A stretch of 64,000 nt of DNA, taken from assembly GCA_009823395.1 (NCBI GenBank), contig CM020506.1:2655501-2719500 (forward strand), read 5' to 3'. The stretch comes from Thamnaconus septentrionalis. Taxonomy: Eukaryota > Chordata > Actinopteri > Tetraodontiformes > Monacanthidae. The translations under genes and the position numbers were made by a program. The notes beneath the pieces were generated by a model. The model saw only the letters and a list, made by a program, of their open reading frames with translations, had not been told where the DNA came from and did no database searches. Positions 10,794 to 22,290 of this stretch are shown here, piece by piece (the first letter of the stretch is position 1; each line of letters opens with the position of its first letter).

Positions 10794-13540
10794 TATTACT
10801 CACTGGACCTTTAACCAAAGACCAGCGGCCCAGCAGTTTTAAAAGTTTTGTTTTTCAGAAACAGTTGAGGTATTTCCAACCTCATTTAAAAGCTCTCGAT
10901 TTAAGGCTGGCTGACACTGCCCCATATGTATTCACCAGTTTCCTGAAGTACTACCAAGTCCTTATGTCACTAGCATGATTTATGCCTTTTGTCAGGTTGT
11001 AAACTATGACCTATTAGTGGTGATGAATGGTCACAGGGCTCTCTGTCTCCCCCAGTTTGCCGCAGCAGTTGCCACAGCACAGCAGTGTTGTTAAGTTATT
11101 TCAGTTTTTAGGCGGCGTCCCAGAAAAGTGTTTATCTCAGGTGAACACATAAAGAGGAGGTCTTTCTTAATAGCACTCGGGTTTGTTTTTTCGTAGTGTG
11201 AAAACACTACAGTGGGTGAGGATCGTTCAAAACGCTTGTTAAGCTCAGACCTCACATGAAGCTACGATTAAGCAAGACGAGTCTTAACACAGCGTGAACG
11301 ACGTGGACGTTAAACAGACTTGACAACCAACCATAGTTGTGTTTGTTTACGGGGAATAAAAGGGCCCGTCAGTTGGGAGGAGGAAAGAGGTTCTAGCAAA
11401 GACACAAAGTGCAGCGGATGTCAAAGCATGTTTGCTCTAAAATCTTGAAAGGAGCTGCTTAGATTGCCACAGAGGTCTCACAAGCAATTTCTCCTACCAG
11501 CTGCAAGACAAACACAGCTTGTCCATGCTTGACCTGATTGGTCCCATTTCAGAAGGAATATACAGATATGTAGATAATTTGGCTTTTCCCAATAGTAACA
11601 GTACACATGGAAAGCCGATTGGAGTTGGATAAGGAAATTGTCACACGAAGTTTGTTTTCACAGTCACATTTTCTTGGAAGCAGTAACACAAAAATGTTTC
11701 CTTATAGAAAACTAGCAAAAACCAGCATCAATTTGACAAGAAAATATATACGGCTGCTGAAGCCATTACTGACAATGTCTTTCAATCGTGGCATCAAAAT
11801 AGAAACCAAAAAAAAAAAAAAACAAAAACCTTCTGAACGGTTTGAACTTGTCCACATCATATGACAGCATCGTGTATCATGTAAGTGTGCCTGTATTTTA
11901 AACCAAACAATTGTTTTGTTTTGTTTTGGAGGTTTTTCATTCATAAAGGACCAAAGCATTGCTTACGTCATTAAGGACGGCAAAAGCAAGTTCAATCGTT
12001 CAATCTACAATCGTAGACAAAAATGTTTGGACACCCAACCCTTATTTTAGTGCAGTCACCATGCACAACTCACGCACTCCCGTCTGCGCTTGCACTGATC
12101 CATCCCATTCAAAACTGGATGTTTCAGCAGGCTGATGTTCCTCGTCACACATCCTAGAGGAAGACCAACCGGAACGATAACAAAAACCTTTGCAATTTGC
12201 ATTTAGTTGTGTCTGTGTACTGCAGCCACATCTTTTGGAACACAAAAAAGATCTTTCCGGAAATATTTCTTGACACTACTTTAGGTTGTTTAAAAAGTTT
12301 TGTCTGAAAACCTATTTTTTTCTGTAAACAAAGTAGTTAGTATCGTAACTATTTTGATTTCATCAAAGTCATTCATCTGGACAATTTAAAAAGGAACATT
12401 TGAATTTTATTCATCTTTTTAAGTTTGTTAGTGATGCTGGGTTGCGAGTATGTATGTAGTGTATTTCTTAAAGGTGTTCCTTCCATACTGTTGAAAATGG
12501 AAAAGAGCAATACCATCATTCAATTTAATTGTATGGAACCAGCATAATAACATAAGGATACCGACGCTCTTTCATCCTTCCAGCTCGAGAGCAACATTTG
12601 TAGTCACTCGCTGTTATATATTTCATGATATATTCCATGCAATTTATCATGTTCTTTCAAGTCGGCAGCAGTTATTGTTTTTTGTCTGGATGTGGCCTCT
12701 GCGTGAAAGCTTCTTTGAAATAACTGCAGTAGCCCGAGCAGCACCATGCCTCTGAAATGATTCTGGCACCTTACACTGTTCTCTCATCCATCTGGTTGTT
12801 TTTCACAATTTTCACAGGAACATGAATAAATAAAATCCCGATAGCTTACTGGGCAGCTAGGACGGGGGGTATGGGCTTTACACTAGAGGCGTACTTTTTG
12901 TCTTGGTTTACCACTGAGCTGGTAACTATTGGGAAGCAGCGGATGTGCTGCGCAACACCTGGATTTTGGAAAACAACAAACTGCACAAGGAATTATTTCG
13001 GAGGCAGGTTTTCATAGATATACACACACGTCCTCACTTTCGTGGATTAGTCAGCTGGACAAAATTTGATGATTTTTCCACACAAAAAAAACTGCTTTCC
13101 GACCCAACACTCTGCCGCAAATGCCGGATGGTTAAGAGAAGTTGTACCCATCTCTGCACCCTGAGCATTGGGGGATTCATGCTAGCAGGAGTGAAGAGAC
13201 CTGGCATGACTCTTTGCACGCCTCGAGCAAGATTAAGCAGAATAAAAGCTGTCACAGCAGGAAATATCCCCCCAAAGCGTGTTTTTAGGTGGCCAGGTGC
13301 GAGCGCTTGGGAGCCTGAGGATGTGCGAGTTCTAACCCAGCCATTTTAGGCAGTAAATCAAGTGCAAGTCTCAGATTAGCACGCTGAGAGGAGCAGAGCA
13401 GAAGCTGAGTGGACCCAAGTCGTGGATTGTGTTTTTTTGAGACACTCGTCTGCATGGATTCTGCAGGGGAGCCACTCAAAAAGATCCTCCAAGGCTTTGC
13501 ACGATTTCAGCAGGGCTGTGAGTGTAGGAGTAGAGCTGCA
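10794..13540. other. Unique AT-rich sequence
   Basis: No gene recognised. An A-run lies at 11808-11821. At about 12010-12035 a stretch containing GTTTGGACACCC resembles the terminal wording of some fish Tc1-like elements, but no matching inverted end was found nearby. The 134-codon frame at 12945-13349 shows no recognisable domain. Confidence 0.5.
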
Positions 13541-13596
13541 TGTGTGTGTGTGTGTGTGCGTAGGTGGATGGGTGGGTGTGTGTGTGTGGGCGTGTG
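13541..13596 (+). repeat. Interrupted GT-rich repeat
   Basis: Two GT runs separated by a GGTGGATGGGTGGG segment. Confidence 0.9.
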
Positions 13597-14289
13597 GCAT
13601 TTAGCATTTTAAGGACATGCCAAGTAGTTCACCTCCGCTAACATAATTTTATTAATTTTATCTGCCGATTTGTTTTGCTTTCTGGGCTCACATGCAATAA
13701 ACCTGTGAAACCTTTCGTCAAGAACATTTTCTTACAGGTATTGAACATTGCATTGAACGGCAACATGGCTGCAAAATCATTCAGAGAAACATACAACGGC
13801 ACCATGCAACACTCTTTATGCCAGTTGTATTGCACCGAAGAGGCGTCTAATGGCCTTTGAAAAAAAATGTTGGTCTAACTCGTCCATCCAGACAGTTATT
13901 ATTGAAACTTACGGAATTAGCGTTAGCTGAAAGTTTGCAACATCTGAGATTATTTGCCAAACCTGTTTCCATTAAACATAAACAACATTTTATGGTTCTT
14001 CATTGACATCGGCTGTGATTTATGAAATAGACAGGGACCACATTTTGAGAGCTTACCAAAAGCTACTGCGAATAAGAGGAAGGTTCTTTCGAACTCGGCT
14101 GTTCCCATGAAGTTACTTTTACGTTGTTTGTTTTTTTTCGTGCATATTAAAAGGTTTTTATGGAGACGCACTAATGGATCCCATCGCACCAATGGTGATA
14201 CTCAGCACTCTATCCTGCGCGACACTTCTAAACCATTAACTTGAGCATTACGTTGGCGCAGGGAAAACACTGACAAACTGTCAACACAG
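13597..14289. other. Unique sequence
   Basis: AT-leaning, no recognised gene or repeat. Confidence 0.5.
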
Positions 14290-14800
14290 CTGCGCAGATT
14301 GTTGATCACACATAGTAGTGGACAGATCCATTGAAATCTGACCGCGCTCTCCTCCGCAGTGCCCCAAATTCCCAGGGTCAAAGCAGCTATTAATCCCTCT
14401 GTGCCACGGTGGCACTGTTTAAAAAAGGAGAGCTGGAGGTGAGGTCATTTTAATACGGCCTGACCCAACACCCATCCACAGAACCAGGTGCCCCGTTACC
14501 ATCGAGCAGTCAAACAGCAAGTCAGTGCCCCTGCTTAACCTGCACGCACTGCGAGAGCAGGCGAGATCAATATGTGTTACAGCTTTGCCAGCGTTCCTTT
14601 GAGTGGGTTGCAAAGCGGCGCAGCCAGCAGCATCATTTAGTCATAAAGGCCAGTTTCGGCTTCGACTTGAGCGTCTGCTGCCCGACAGCATCGGAGGGGC
14701 TCTTGACAAGGTCATCTACAATAATACAGCCGTGACCTTTTGTTTCCCCAGATGGAAATGAATGAATTATTCGTCTGACACAGTGGATGGGGGTAAATGA
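14290..14800. promoter_or_regulatory. CNE-like block
   Basis: Half a kilobase of repeat-free, high-complexity sequence. It has a perfect GTGCCA-CGG-TGGCAC inverted repeat at 14401-14415, a CTATTAATC core near 14390, and AATGAATTATTCG near 14759. Ends before A-rich tracts. Enhancer-like by texture; conservation untested. Confidence 0.35.
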
Positions 14801-14859
14801 AAAAAAAAAATCGCTCAGTGAAAGCTTATGAAGTTACATGAGAATTCTAATGCAGGGTC

Positions 14860-14877
14860 AAAAAAAAAAAAAAAAAA
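14860..14877 (+). repeat. A18 homopolymer
   Basis: Eighteen A in a row, with a shorter A-run about 60 bp upstream. Confidence 0.9.
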
Positions 14878-14975
14878 GACAAAGTGAAAGTTGTCGCAAT
14901 TGTTTTGTGAAGCTTTTCTTCTAAATATCCTGTTCAATTTTACTGAACTCAGCAGGGAAATCAATGCAAAAAGCA

Positions 14976-14994
14976 TTTGTGGTTGAACCACAAA
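14976..14994. promoter_or_regulatory. Palindromic RUNX-type site
   Basis: TTTGTGGTT at 14976-14984, one central G, then its exact reverse complement at 14986-14994. Both arms contain the RUNX core (TGTGGT/ACCACA). A further AACCACAA lies near 15075. Binding is inferred. Confidence 0.4.
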
Positions 14995-14999
14995 AGATA

Positions 15000-15500
15000 G
15001 GAACCCTTTTTTCTTTTGCAGTTATTTCAACAGACTCCATATTTTTAACTACCGGTATTCAAAATGCAGCTAAACCACAATTCCAAAGAAATCTCCTTCC
15101 AAACCATCCCTATTAAATTGAATGTATTATGGAAGAATTGAGAAAAAAAGAAAGAAAATTTCATTCATTTGGAGAAACATTTTTGTTTTTTAGGTTGTTT
15201 TTTTTGGTTTTACATAAAGTCTTGGGCCGTGAGCCACTTGGCAATGCAGGCTCAAACTCTGAGGCATCTTCTCCCACTTGAAAAAGACAAATCTCTGGCA
15301 TGAAACTGTTTTATTAAAGTGCAATTGGTAACACTCTCACAAGCGATGTCTGATAAATTGGGCTGTATTTCCGATTTGATCTGAAACATTCTCATCATTG
15401 CTGATAAATAAGTTTGTAATTTTGTGTGAAATGACTTCTACCGTCATTGTCTTCGTCTTTGTTCCCATTCTAATGTTCTGTGGTTTATTTTTTCCAAAGT
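15000..15500. other. Unique sequence
   Basis: AT-rich. A pyrimidine tract ending in TTTTGCAG at about 15021 mimics a splice acceptor, but no exon can be argued. Confidence 0.5.
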
Positions 15501-15531
15501 CACCACACCACCACCACCACCACCACCACCA
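15501..15531 (+). repeat. (CAC)n trinucleotide repeat
   Basis: About ten CAC/ACC units with one slip near the 5' end. Read in frame it gives poly-His on the plus strand and poly-Trp in one minus-strand frame. Neither frame looks like a real protein. Confidence 0.95.
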
Positions 15532-15840
15532 TGTGTTATTCTGTCCGGCTTTTGCGGAATGCGGTGTGATTATAGTGCGGCGCTGGAGCAGGGGATTCAT
15601 TCTCTCTCTCTCCAACCACCACAGAACGCCTTGGAGCCAAGGACTGTTGTGTATGAAGGTTTTCCTCTTCTGTCCTGTGTATAAATCAGCCAGTGCAGTG
15701 AATAAGCCGCTGCCAGCGTACAAAGACACACGTGAATCCACTTCCAAGTAAATATCAGGCTGATAGGAATGCAACTATGAGCTCCAACAGTGTTTTATCA
15801 CAGTTGTTGATTGTGACACATTACTGTTTTCCTGCCTCAA
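15532..15840. other. Unique sequence
   Basis: No feature beyond a short CT-rich stretch at 15600-15614. Confidence 0.5.
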
Positions 15841-15876
15841 TAGATAGATAGATAGATAGATGGATAGATAGATAGA
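15841..15876 (+). repeat. (TAGA)n tetranucleotide repeat
   Basis: Nine TAGA/GATA units with one TGGA variant. Confidence 0.95.
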
Positions 15877-16743
15877 CCATATAGTGCAGTATATAGCAGC
15901 ATGCCCTGCCTCTTCCCCTGTAATGGGTTCTCTTAAACTCGGACCTCTACTCAATTATTCATTGGTCCCGAGAGAAGCCATAGGCTACTTCATCAGTCAA
16001 TAGCCCCATACGGGATTCGTCTGTAGAATTTAAATACATCAGACTCTTATGTGGCCAGTCATCAGTCAGATCTGGGATAGAGTCGGCCTGTGTTTCATTT
16101 CGGCAGAGCGGAGTAAATATGGATTCCAAGGCGACTGCAGTCTCAATTTCCAGATGGCATTTGACCGTTGACAAGGAAAACGGGTTGTGCCTGCACATGC
16201 AGATATTTGCCGAAAATTTGATTATAAAAAAAATGTTATTGGTAATTGTCTAACAAAATAGTCTTTTTAATTCAACTTCCTATTCCCAATTTCAGCCACC
16301 TCACTCATGTCAGGAATGCAAGTAAATCAATTCAATTTGACATTTTCCTCCAGAAAGAGTACCATCCTTTACTATTGTTTTGTTTTGTTTATTTCTGTGC
16401 CTCTTTGTTTTTGTCAAACAGTAACATTGATACTTTGCGGATAACAACACTCCTGTGAAAGAGCTTCTATATACTGCTGTAATAAGCATTAATGAAGCAT
16501 CAAAAATAATTTTGGTCATTAACCAGTGCTGTTAACTCAGGGCAGCTGTGGCATAAACCTACACTGGGTGGCGGTCTAATAAATGTAATCACCGCATATG
16601 CGAACTTGAGATGGTGCGGTTGAAACTGCAGCCTGGCATCTAAAACCCACAAGCAGTCCAGAGGTACGCTGCCTTGCTTAATGGCACTTCAACTAAGAAG
16701 AAAATAAAAACAAAAACACAGCGTGTAAACTGGGTCTTCCACT

Positions 16744-16744
<1 letters not shown>
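15877..16744. other. Unique sequence
   Basis: No gene or dispersed repeat recognised. TGTTTTGTTTT runs near 16378 are low complexity. Confidence 0.5.

Positions 16745-16779
<35 letters not shown>
16745..16779 (+). repeat. (CA)17 microsatellite
   Basis: Uninterrupted CA units followed by AAACACCCATACAC. Confidence 0.95.
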
Positions 16780-16783
<4 letters not shown>

Positions 16784-16845
16784 CCCATACACATAACAGG
16801 GTTCTATTCCACTTCAGTGCTGACAGACCCAAAAAATAGATAAAT

Positions 16846-16875
16846 TATAAATAAATAAATAAATAAATAAATAAA
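16846..16875 (+). repeat. (TAAA)n tetranucleotide repeat
   Basis: About seven TAAA/AAAT units. Confidence 0.93.
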
Positions 16876-17472
16876 CAGGTCAGGAACGGAGCCACCTGAT
16901 AATGGTTAGCAATCATCTGACTAGTTTAACGGTGCACAGAAGCAGTTTGTGGAGCCTTTTGATGGGTCCTCTTGGAAAAGCCTGCGTAGGCTGTCGGCGC
17001 TACGCATTTCACAAGTGATTTGTTTAACCGCTGACTACAAGTAGTTTGTTATTGTTAACACCAGCGACGAGGAATCCTCCCCACCTCCACCCCCATAATG
17101 ACAAATGATTAAAAAAAAATAACAAGCCAACGTTGTGTTTTCGCTTGTTTGTTTCAGCCACTTCAACGACTCTGAATAAACAATTTCCACCAGAGGTTTC
17201 TCAGCTGTGTAGGGACCGGTTTGTGAATAAAAAAAACTAATTATTTACTGTTTCATACAGTTAATGAGAGATGTGTTCTGAGTATGTTCAGTTCCAATGT
17301 TCATATATTATTTATATGTTATGATTTTCCAGAGAAGAGAAGACTGACTATAGTTCCATTTATATTTTATTGCTCTTTAAATAAAACGCCATTTGGAATA
17401 TTTATTTTTCACAATTGTCAATAACGCACATTAGCGTGTAGGGAAATGCACGTTTCATGTCCTAGTGCATGC

Positions 17473-17476
<4 letters not shown>
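16876..17476. other. Unique AT-rich sequence
   Basis: No gene or dispersed repeat recognised. Confidence 0.5.

Positions 17477-17548
<72 letters not shown>
17477..17548 (+). repeat. Compound (GT)18(GA)18 repeat
   Basis: A pure GT tract switches directly to a pure GA tract at 17513. The GT half can adopt Z-DNA and the GA half triplex (H-DNA), so this is a strong candidate for non-B DNA. Confidence 0.97.
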
Positions 17549-17551
<3 letters not shown>

Positions 17552-18620
17552 CCTTGTATTCTCGGGTAGCATAATAGTGGGACAGCAGACAGGAAAGTGC
17601 ACTTAAGCGCTTGTGTTTTGACGACAGCGTTGACAACAGTAGGCCGGTATGATAATGCAGTCCTCTTGAATATAAATTTCAAGAAAAAAATCCCAGAAGC
17701 GTGTCAAATAAAAATCAGAGCAGCATTGGTACGACATGAAGTTGCATACATAAGAAACGGTTTATACGTCGAATGCCTTGTATTCCTACTTTTTCGCCAA
17801 CAACAAGCACAGCTGAAATGAAAAACTGCAACCTTGACGTGTTTCAAGGTTTTAACCTTCGCTGCATTAAAGACATGGCGCATAAGAGATCTGCATCTTG
17901 CCAAGTTGAAGATTCCATGTATGATGTTCCTGAATTGTTAACATAAATATTAAGTTGTTCGAGTAATATTGGAAAGAAATTTATCAAGTGTGCTGGATAT
18001 GCTAAGTGCTACTTTAAACAAACTTGGACAGCACTAAGCGTCCATGGGAAGATGAAGAAATAGACAAAACCAACAGAAGCGACAAAAAAGGATTTTCCAA
18101 AAAATCCTGTGAAATGTTTTCAGTATTTTTGCAAGTCAGTCGTTATCCTTTTTGCATTTGTTTTCAAATTAGGTTGTTTTTTTTTTCAATAGCCATGAAA
18201 GGTTAGGAAAAAAACACCATTGCCACCAACAACAACACCATCTGAGTCGGTGAAAAAATAATCCTTCATCAGATAAAACCCCGTGTGGGAAAATCAAATA
18301 CAAAAGAAAATGTTTCAAGCGCTGGTACATTACGCTTGGCAAATCTGAAGGCAGTCCAGGGTTGTTGGTACAGCGTTGGCTGACACCCCACCAGCTGGGA
18401 CATCTGAGCATAAATCACTTCTCACTTTGAATATGGGAGACTGAATGTGCTACTAAACTGAACCACAATTTTGGAATAATTGCAAGAACCGAAAATGATT
18501 TGGCGCTTTTTACCCTCAAATAACGTCCATGTACTTCAGCGTTTGTGTAGTGTTTTTCTTTTTTGTGGGTTTTTTCGTTCAGTTTTTTTTTATATCCTAA
18601 AATGGGAAATGTTTAATGAA
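17549..18620. other. Unique sequence
   Basis: Contains a perfect 8-bp inverted repeat with arms AACCTTGA (17830-17837) and TCAAGGTT (17844-17851), the latter like a monomeric nuclear-receptor half-site. T-rich runs lie at 18174-18186 and 18580-18590. No gene recognised. Confidence 0.5.
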
Positions 18621-18875
18621 CTGCACCTACATAGCACTTTCCAGCACCTTCACGCTACCCCAAAGCACTTTACAATGGCCTCTCATTCACCCATTCACTC
18701 ACACACTCACACACCAATGCGTGGCTGCTGCCATGCAAGGCGCTGCCAGCCCCATTGGAAGCAATGTAGTGTAAAGTGTCTTGCCCAAGGACACAACGAC
18801 AAACTGGGATGGGGCAGGATTTAAACTGCCAACCTTTTGGTCATTGGACAACCCACTCAACCTCCTGAGCGACTG
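18621..18875 (+). repeat. Teleost dispersed repeat of the CACTTTACA / CTTGCCCAAGGACAC type
   Basis: The order of words is that of a very common fish interspersed repeat: a start like ATAGCACTTT, then CAAAGCACTTTACA, CATTCACCCATTCACTCACAC, TGCCATGCAAGGCGCTGCCA, GTGTCTTGCCCAAGGACAC and finally CCTCCTGAGC. It is diverged and internally shortened. Recognition is from memory of fish sequence; the formal family name was not checked. Confidence 0.75.
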
Positions 18876-19254
18876 GAGAAAAAGTTTGCAAAAATTTGTT
18901 TGCAGAGTCGCTCAACACATGGGCCCTTTTGCAGATAAGGGTCTGCAACATTGCAAGGAAGGCCAACGATCAGGTGGCAATAATGGCAGCCAGTTTTGGG
19001 GTTGGTGGCAACAAGTTCTTTTAACTTTGGATTTACCCAGCAAAAAATGTTTTCTTGACATGTATTATGTAGCAAAAATCTCAAATAATTAAAAAAAAAA
19101 AAAAAAGAAAGAAAACGTATGAAGTGAGGATTGGTGTCAACATGTGTTTCTGGTTTCAAAGGTTAAAAGGTAATCTTCTTGGCAACCTTTTAATGATGAG
19201 GGGAAAATGTATTTACTGTATATAAATATATATATATATATATATATGCTTATG
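18876..19254. other. Unique sequence with A16 and TA tracts
   Basis: A16 at 19091-19106 and an interrupted (TA)n at 19218-19247. Otherwise nothing recognised. Confidence 0.7.
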
Positions 19255-19724
19255 TAAGATGGGCTACATGGCCATAATCAAAAGGCCTCTGTCAGCCCAA
19301 TATTCAGCTTGGAGACTCGGGGAAGCCTTCAAACAGGGAGACTCGGTGGTGCAGGAGCAGCATCTTTGCTCTCTTTACACCGTGTGATGTCAAGCAAAGC
19401 GACGTGCCAGTTGGCAGGGGAAGCAAGGGGTGAAGGCACCGGAGAAATAAGCCCCTTTAATCTTCAGGAAGTCGAGGCGGGCGGCGGTAATGTCGGCGTG
19501 ACGATAACATCTGCTGGCCGGCAATTTTGAAGTTTGCTCGCACCTATCTCCCACGTAAGGATAAACAGTGGAGGCCACGTCGCCGACACCTTGGTTTATT
19601 TATTTTTTCACACCGAGGCCCTGTCGCTTCGTCCCCAACACGCCGAGCCAAGTGGAGGCAGAGATTTTTATCAGACGGGAGAAAGTGGCATATCATTATT
19701 TATGGTGACAATTATCTGTTCAGA
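19255..19724. promoter_or_regulatory. CNE-like block
   Basis: Repeat-free and complex, more GC-rich than its surroundings. A TCF/LEF-like ATCAAAAGG lies at about 19278, with GGATAAACAG near 19559 and TTTATCAGACGG near 19667. It stops abruptly at a GT microsatellite. Inference from texture and motifs. Confidence 0.38.
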
Positions 19725-19772
19725 TGTGTGTGTGTGTGTGTGTGTGTCTGTGTCTGTGTTTGTGTGTGTTTG
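19725..19772 (+). repeat. Interrupted GT repeat
   Basis: GT run with CT and TT interruptions. Confidence 0.93.
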
Positions 19773-19859
19773 TCACCGCAGGCTTAGAAGGGAAATATAT
19801 CCGAAACCACTGCAGGTGTTGCACAAAAGAGAAGGGGAGCCAACCGGGCCACGCTGCTG

Positions 19860-20460
19860 TCTAATGCAAAACCATTGGTCTTTTATCTGGGTCTCAATTA
19901 TTCAACAGGAGAGCAGCCACCCCCTCTGAGAAGGGAGCAGATATTGGACTCTACATTACCTTTCGACAGGGGAATAGCAGAGCCGCAGTACATTCCACCT
20001 GAGAGGCTGTTCTGGGACCAGGCACCGGCTGTGCCCCTAATGACATCATCCATTTCTTTTTGGCTTCCCGAAACATGATTAGGGTGATTTACAATTTATT
20101 CACATCTGTTTGTACTCTGCTCAGCTGTTCACAACTCTGTGGTCTGCTCCCCGTCGGCCGGCGGAGCAGTGAGCATCCAGTGGCAACTGGCTGAAGCCCA
20201 CATCGCAATGCGTTTGGCCAGGTTCGATGTTCATCTAATCCCACCCTGCATGTGCCCGCAGTCGCTTTGCGGTTAAACGGCATTATATTATTGGAGCACG
20301 AGCAGCATCTGTCACTGCGTAACGAGCTGCGTTACAGTGCAGCAGTTTATTGAGCATAAATTCAATTAGATATATGGAGGCAGACAGATGCAACATATGT
20401 CAGCCCGGCTATGCACCTCCATCCCACACCCTGCAATGTGATGAAAGTTAATAATTCTCT
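19860..20460. promoter_or_regulatory. CNE-like block
   Basis: Continues the repeat-free texture after the GT tract. It holds TTATCTGGG near 19881, TCAATTATTCAA near 19894, TGACATCATCC near 20040, and at 20340-20380 a TTTATTGAGC-CAATTAG module followed by CAGATG E-box text. Enhancer-like; conservation untested. Confidence 0.4.
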
Positions 20461-21184
20461 CTGCGAAATGATTGAAGTCCCAGTAAACATGTCAACGAAC
20501 CAGTATTTGAAAGAACACATACATATTTTCTGTGAATTATGGAACTACAGATGCCAAATGTGCATTTCTCCCCTTCAGACCCCGGTGACACTTTTGGAAT
20601 GTAATAAGTGACATACATTCTTGGATGTACGAGATTTACTGCTCTGGAGGCCAATGGAAAAAGACAAAAATAATAATAGTGATCACCTGTTTCAACGTTT
20701 TTTTCTTTGTTTTTCTTGTGAATTCTAATGGGATTCATCTTAAAGGTGTCAAGTAACAATTTTACATATCATTAAATGCTGTTGTGTTTGTGTACATATA
20801 CATTTCACTGATCCTTTATTCTAGACGGCTACTAAAATCTCACACTGCATTAGAGAAGACTTGAGGAAAGTGGCTGGGAAACAAATTAGGGTTTATTGGG
20901 CTATTTAATGAGAACTCTTCTACAAACAATGCTCGGAGCAAAGTAATGCTGCTTTGGGCCCTTTCACACAATGTGTATTAACAAAGAGCAATTATAAAGA
21001 GCAATTCCTCACCACACTCGACCCAAAGAGAGAATTTCCCCACTTTCCCTCTGGCTCTGCTGCAACTGTTTTGGACGGTCTTGGTTGGACAAAAGCAAAT
21101 AGATCAGCTAAACTACATAAATCTAAATAATCCGTCTGTCCATTTTCTTCCACTTGCAGTATCTGAGATTGGGTCGTAATGGCA
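20461..21184. other. Unique sequence
   Basis: No gene or repeat recognised. Confidence 0.5.
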
Positions 21185-22290
21185 GCAGGGTAAGTATAAC
21201 GTCCCAGTCCTTTCCAGCTTCTCCTCGGGGACCACCAAAATACTCCCAAGCCAGTCCAGATATTTAATCCCTCCTATGAATCTGGGCATACCCTGGGACA
21301 TTTGCTAAGATGGACATATTCTAAGGAGTGGTGTCCCGAAGGCATCCTGACTGGACGTTCAAACTAAGAAGCCTTTTACCTTATCAGTTAAACTAAGCCC
21401 TGAGGTTCCTCTCCCGAGGAACCTCATTTCGACCTTGTCCTTTCGGTCATCACCCAGAGGTCATGACCAATGGTGAGAACGTAGACAGATCACTAAATCA
21501 AAAGCTTTGCCTTGCAGCGGAACACTATTTTCACCACAGCGGTCAGAAAGCACTGCCCTGAACCCCTTGTCCTTCTCCCCGTTCATCTTTCCACGCACAT
21601 GAATTTCTTCTGTCTAGCTCCCCTTCTTAAAAATGGGAACATGAACGGCACCATCGCCGGCCCTTCATGCAACAATGGCAAGGCACATCAACCACAACAA
21701 ACAATGTAATTCCCTACAGTATCTTAGGACACCTTGCCACTAAGGAGGTCTCCAAACTCTTGACCTGTCAGCTGCTTCCGCAGACTTTCCAGCCAAGCGA
21801 GCCTCCATGGCCTCCATTTTGATGGCTTCTTTAACCCCAAGTGACCAACAGCAGGTTCTTTAGTGTATGAGCAAACAAACACTTTTGCCTTGAACCTGGT
21901 TCATTCTGACTCAGCATCCCTCAAATCCCCTGGGATCTACGACAACCTCTTCCAGAAGTGTTTGGAGTTTTTGCTGTGTCTATTTGGCAGCTTCCCCGAC
22001 CACCTGATCAAACTCACGACCGGACGATGATCAGTTGGCAGTTCTGCACCTCTCTTCAGCCAAGTGTGCAGAGATACAGTCCTAAATCAGAAAATACAAC
22101 CACAAGTTAATCACTGACCTAAGGTGCTCGTCGGGCCAACTAAATCTATGAGCTACACAGTACTGAAATATACTGTTTGCTATAGTCACAGCTGGTGCAG
22201 TTAAGTACCACTCAAGGTGGAGATCAAGCAGGCTGTGACACCAAGTTGCAATTCTAGGGTTTTTTTCTGTCATTGTCATTGCATTTCAGT
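21185..22290 (-). mobile_element. Rex1/L2-like LINE fragment, antisense, internally deleted
   Basis: Read on the plus strand this is the reverse complement of a fish non-LTR retrotransposon. AACGTCCCAGTCCT, GAGGCATCCTGA-like text, AACCTCATTTC, TTCTTTCGGTCA-like text and GTCATGACCAATGGTGAG (21185-21480) correspond to the C-terminal side of the reverse-transcriptase ORF. GACCACCTGATCAAACTCAC and the adjoining GATGATCAGTTG (21990-22160) correspond to the C-terminal side of the endonuclease region. The catalytic reverse-transcriptase core that should lie between them is missing. All frames are broken, so the copy is dead. Family assignment is from memory and could be a sister clade. Confidence 0.7.

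Noticed and set aside
12008..12300. Tc1-like transposon end
   Set aside because: Only one short word (GTTTGGACACCC) matches; no inverted partner or transposase remnant.
15337..15774. Frame containing poly-Trp or poly-His
   Set aside because: The homopolymer is a translated (CAC)n microsatellite.
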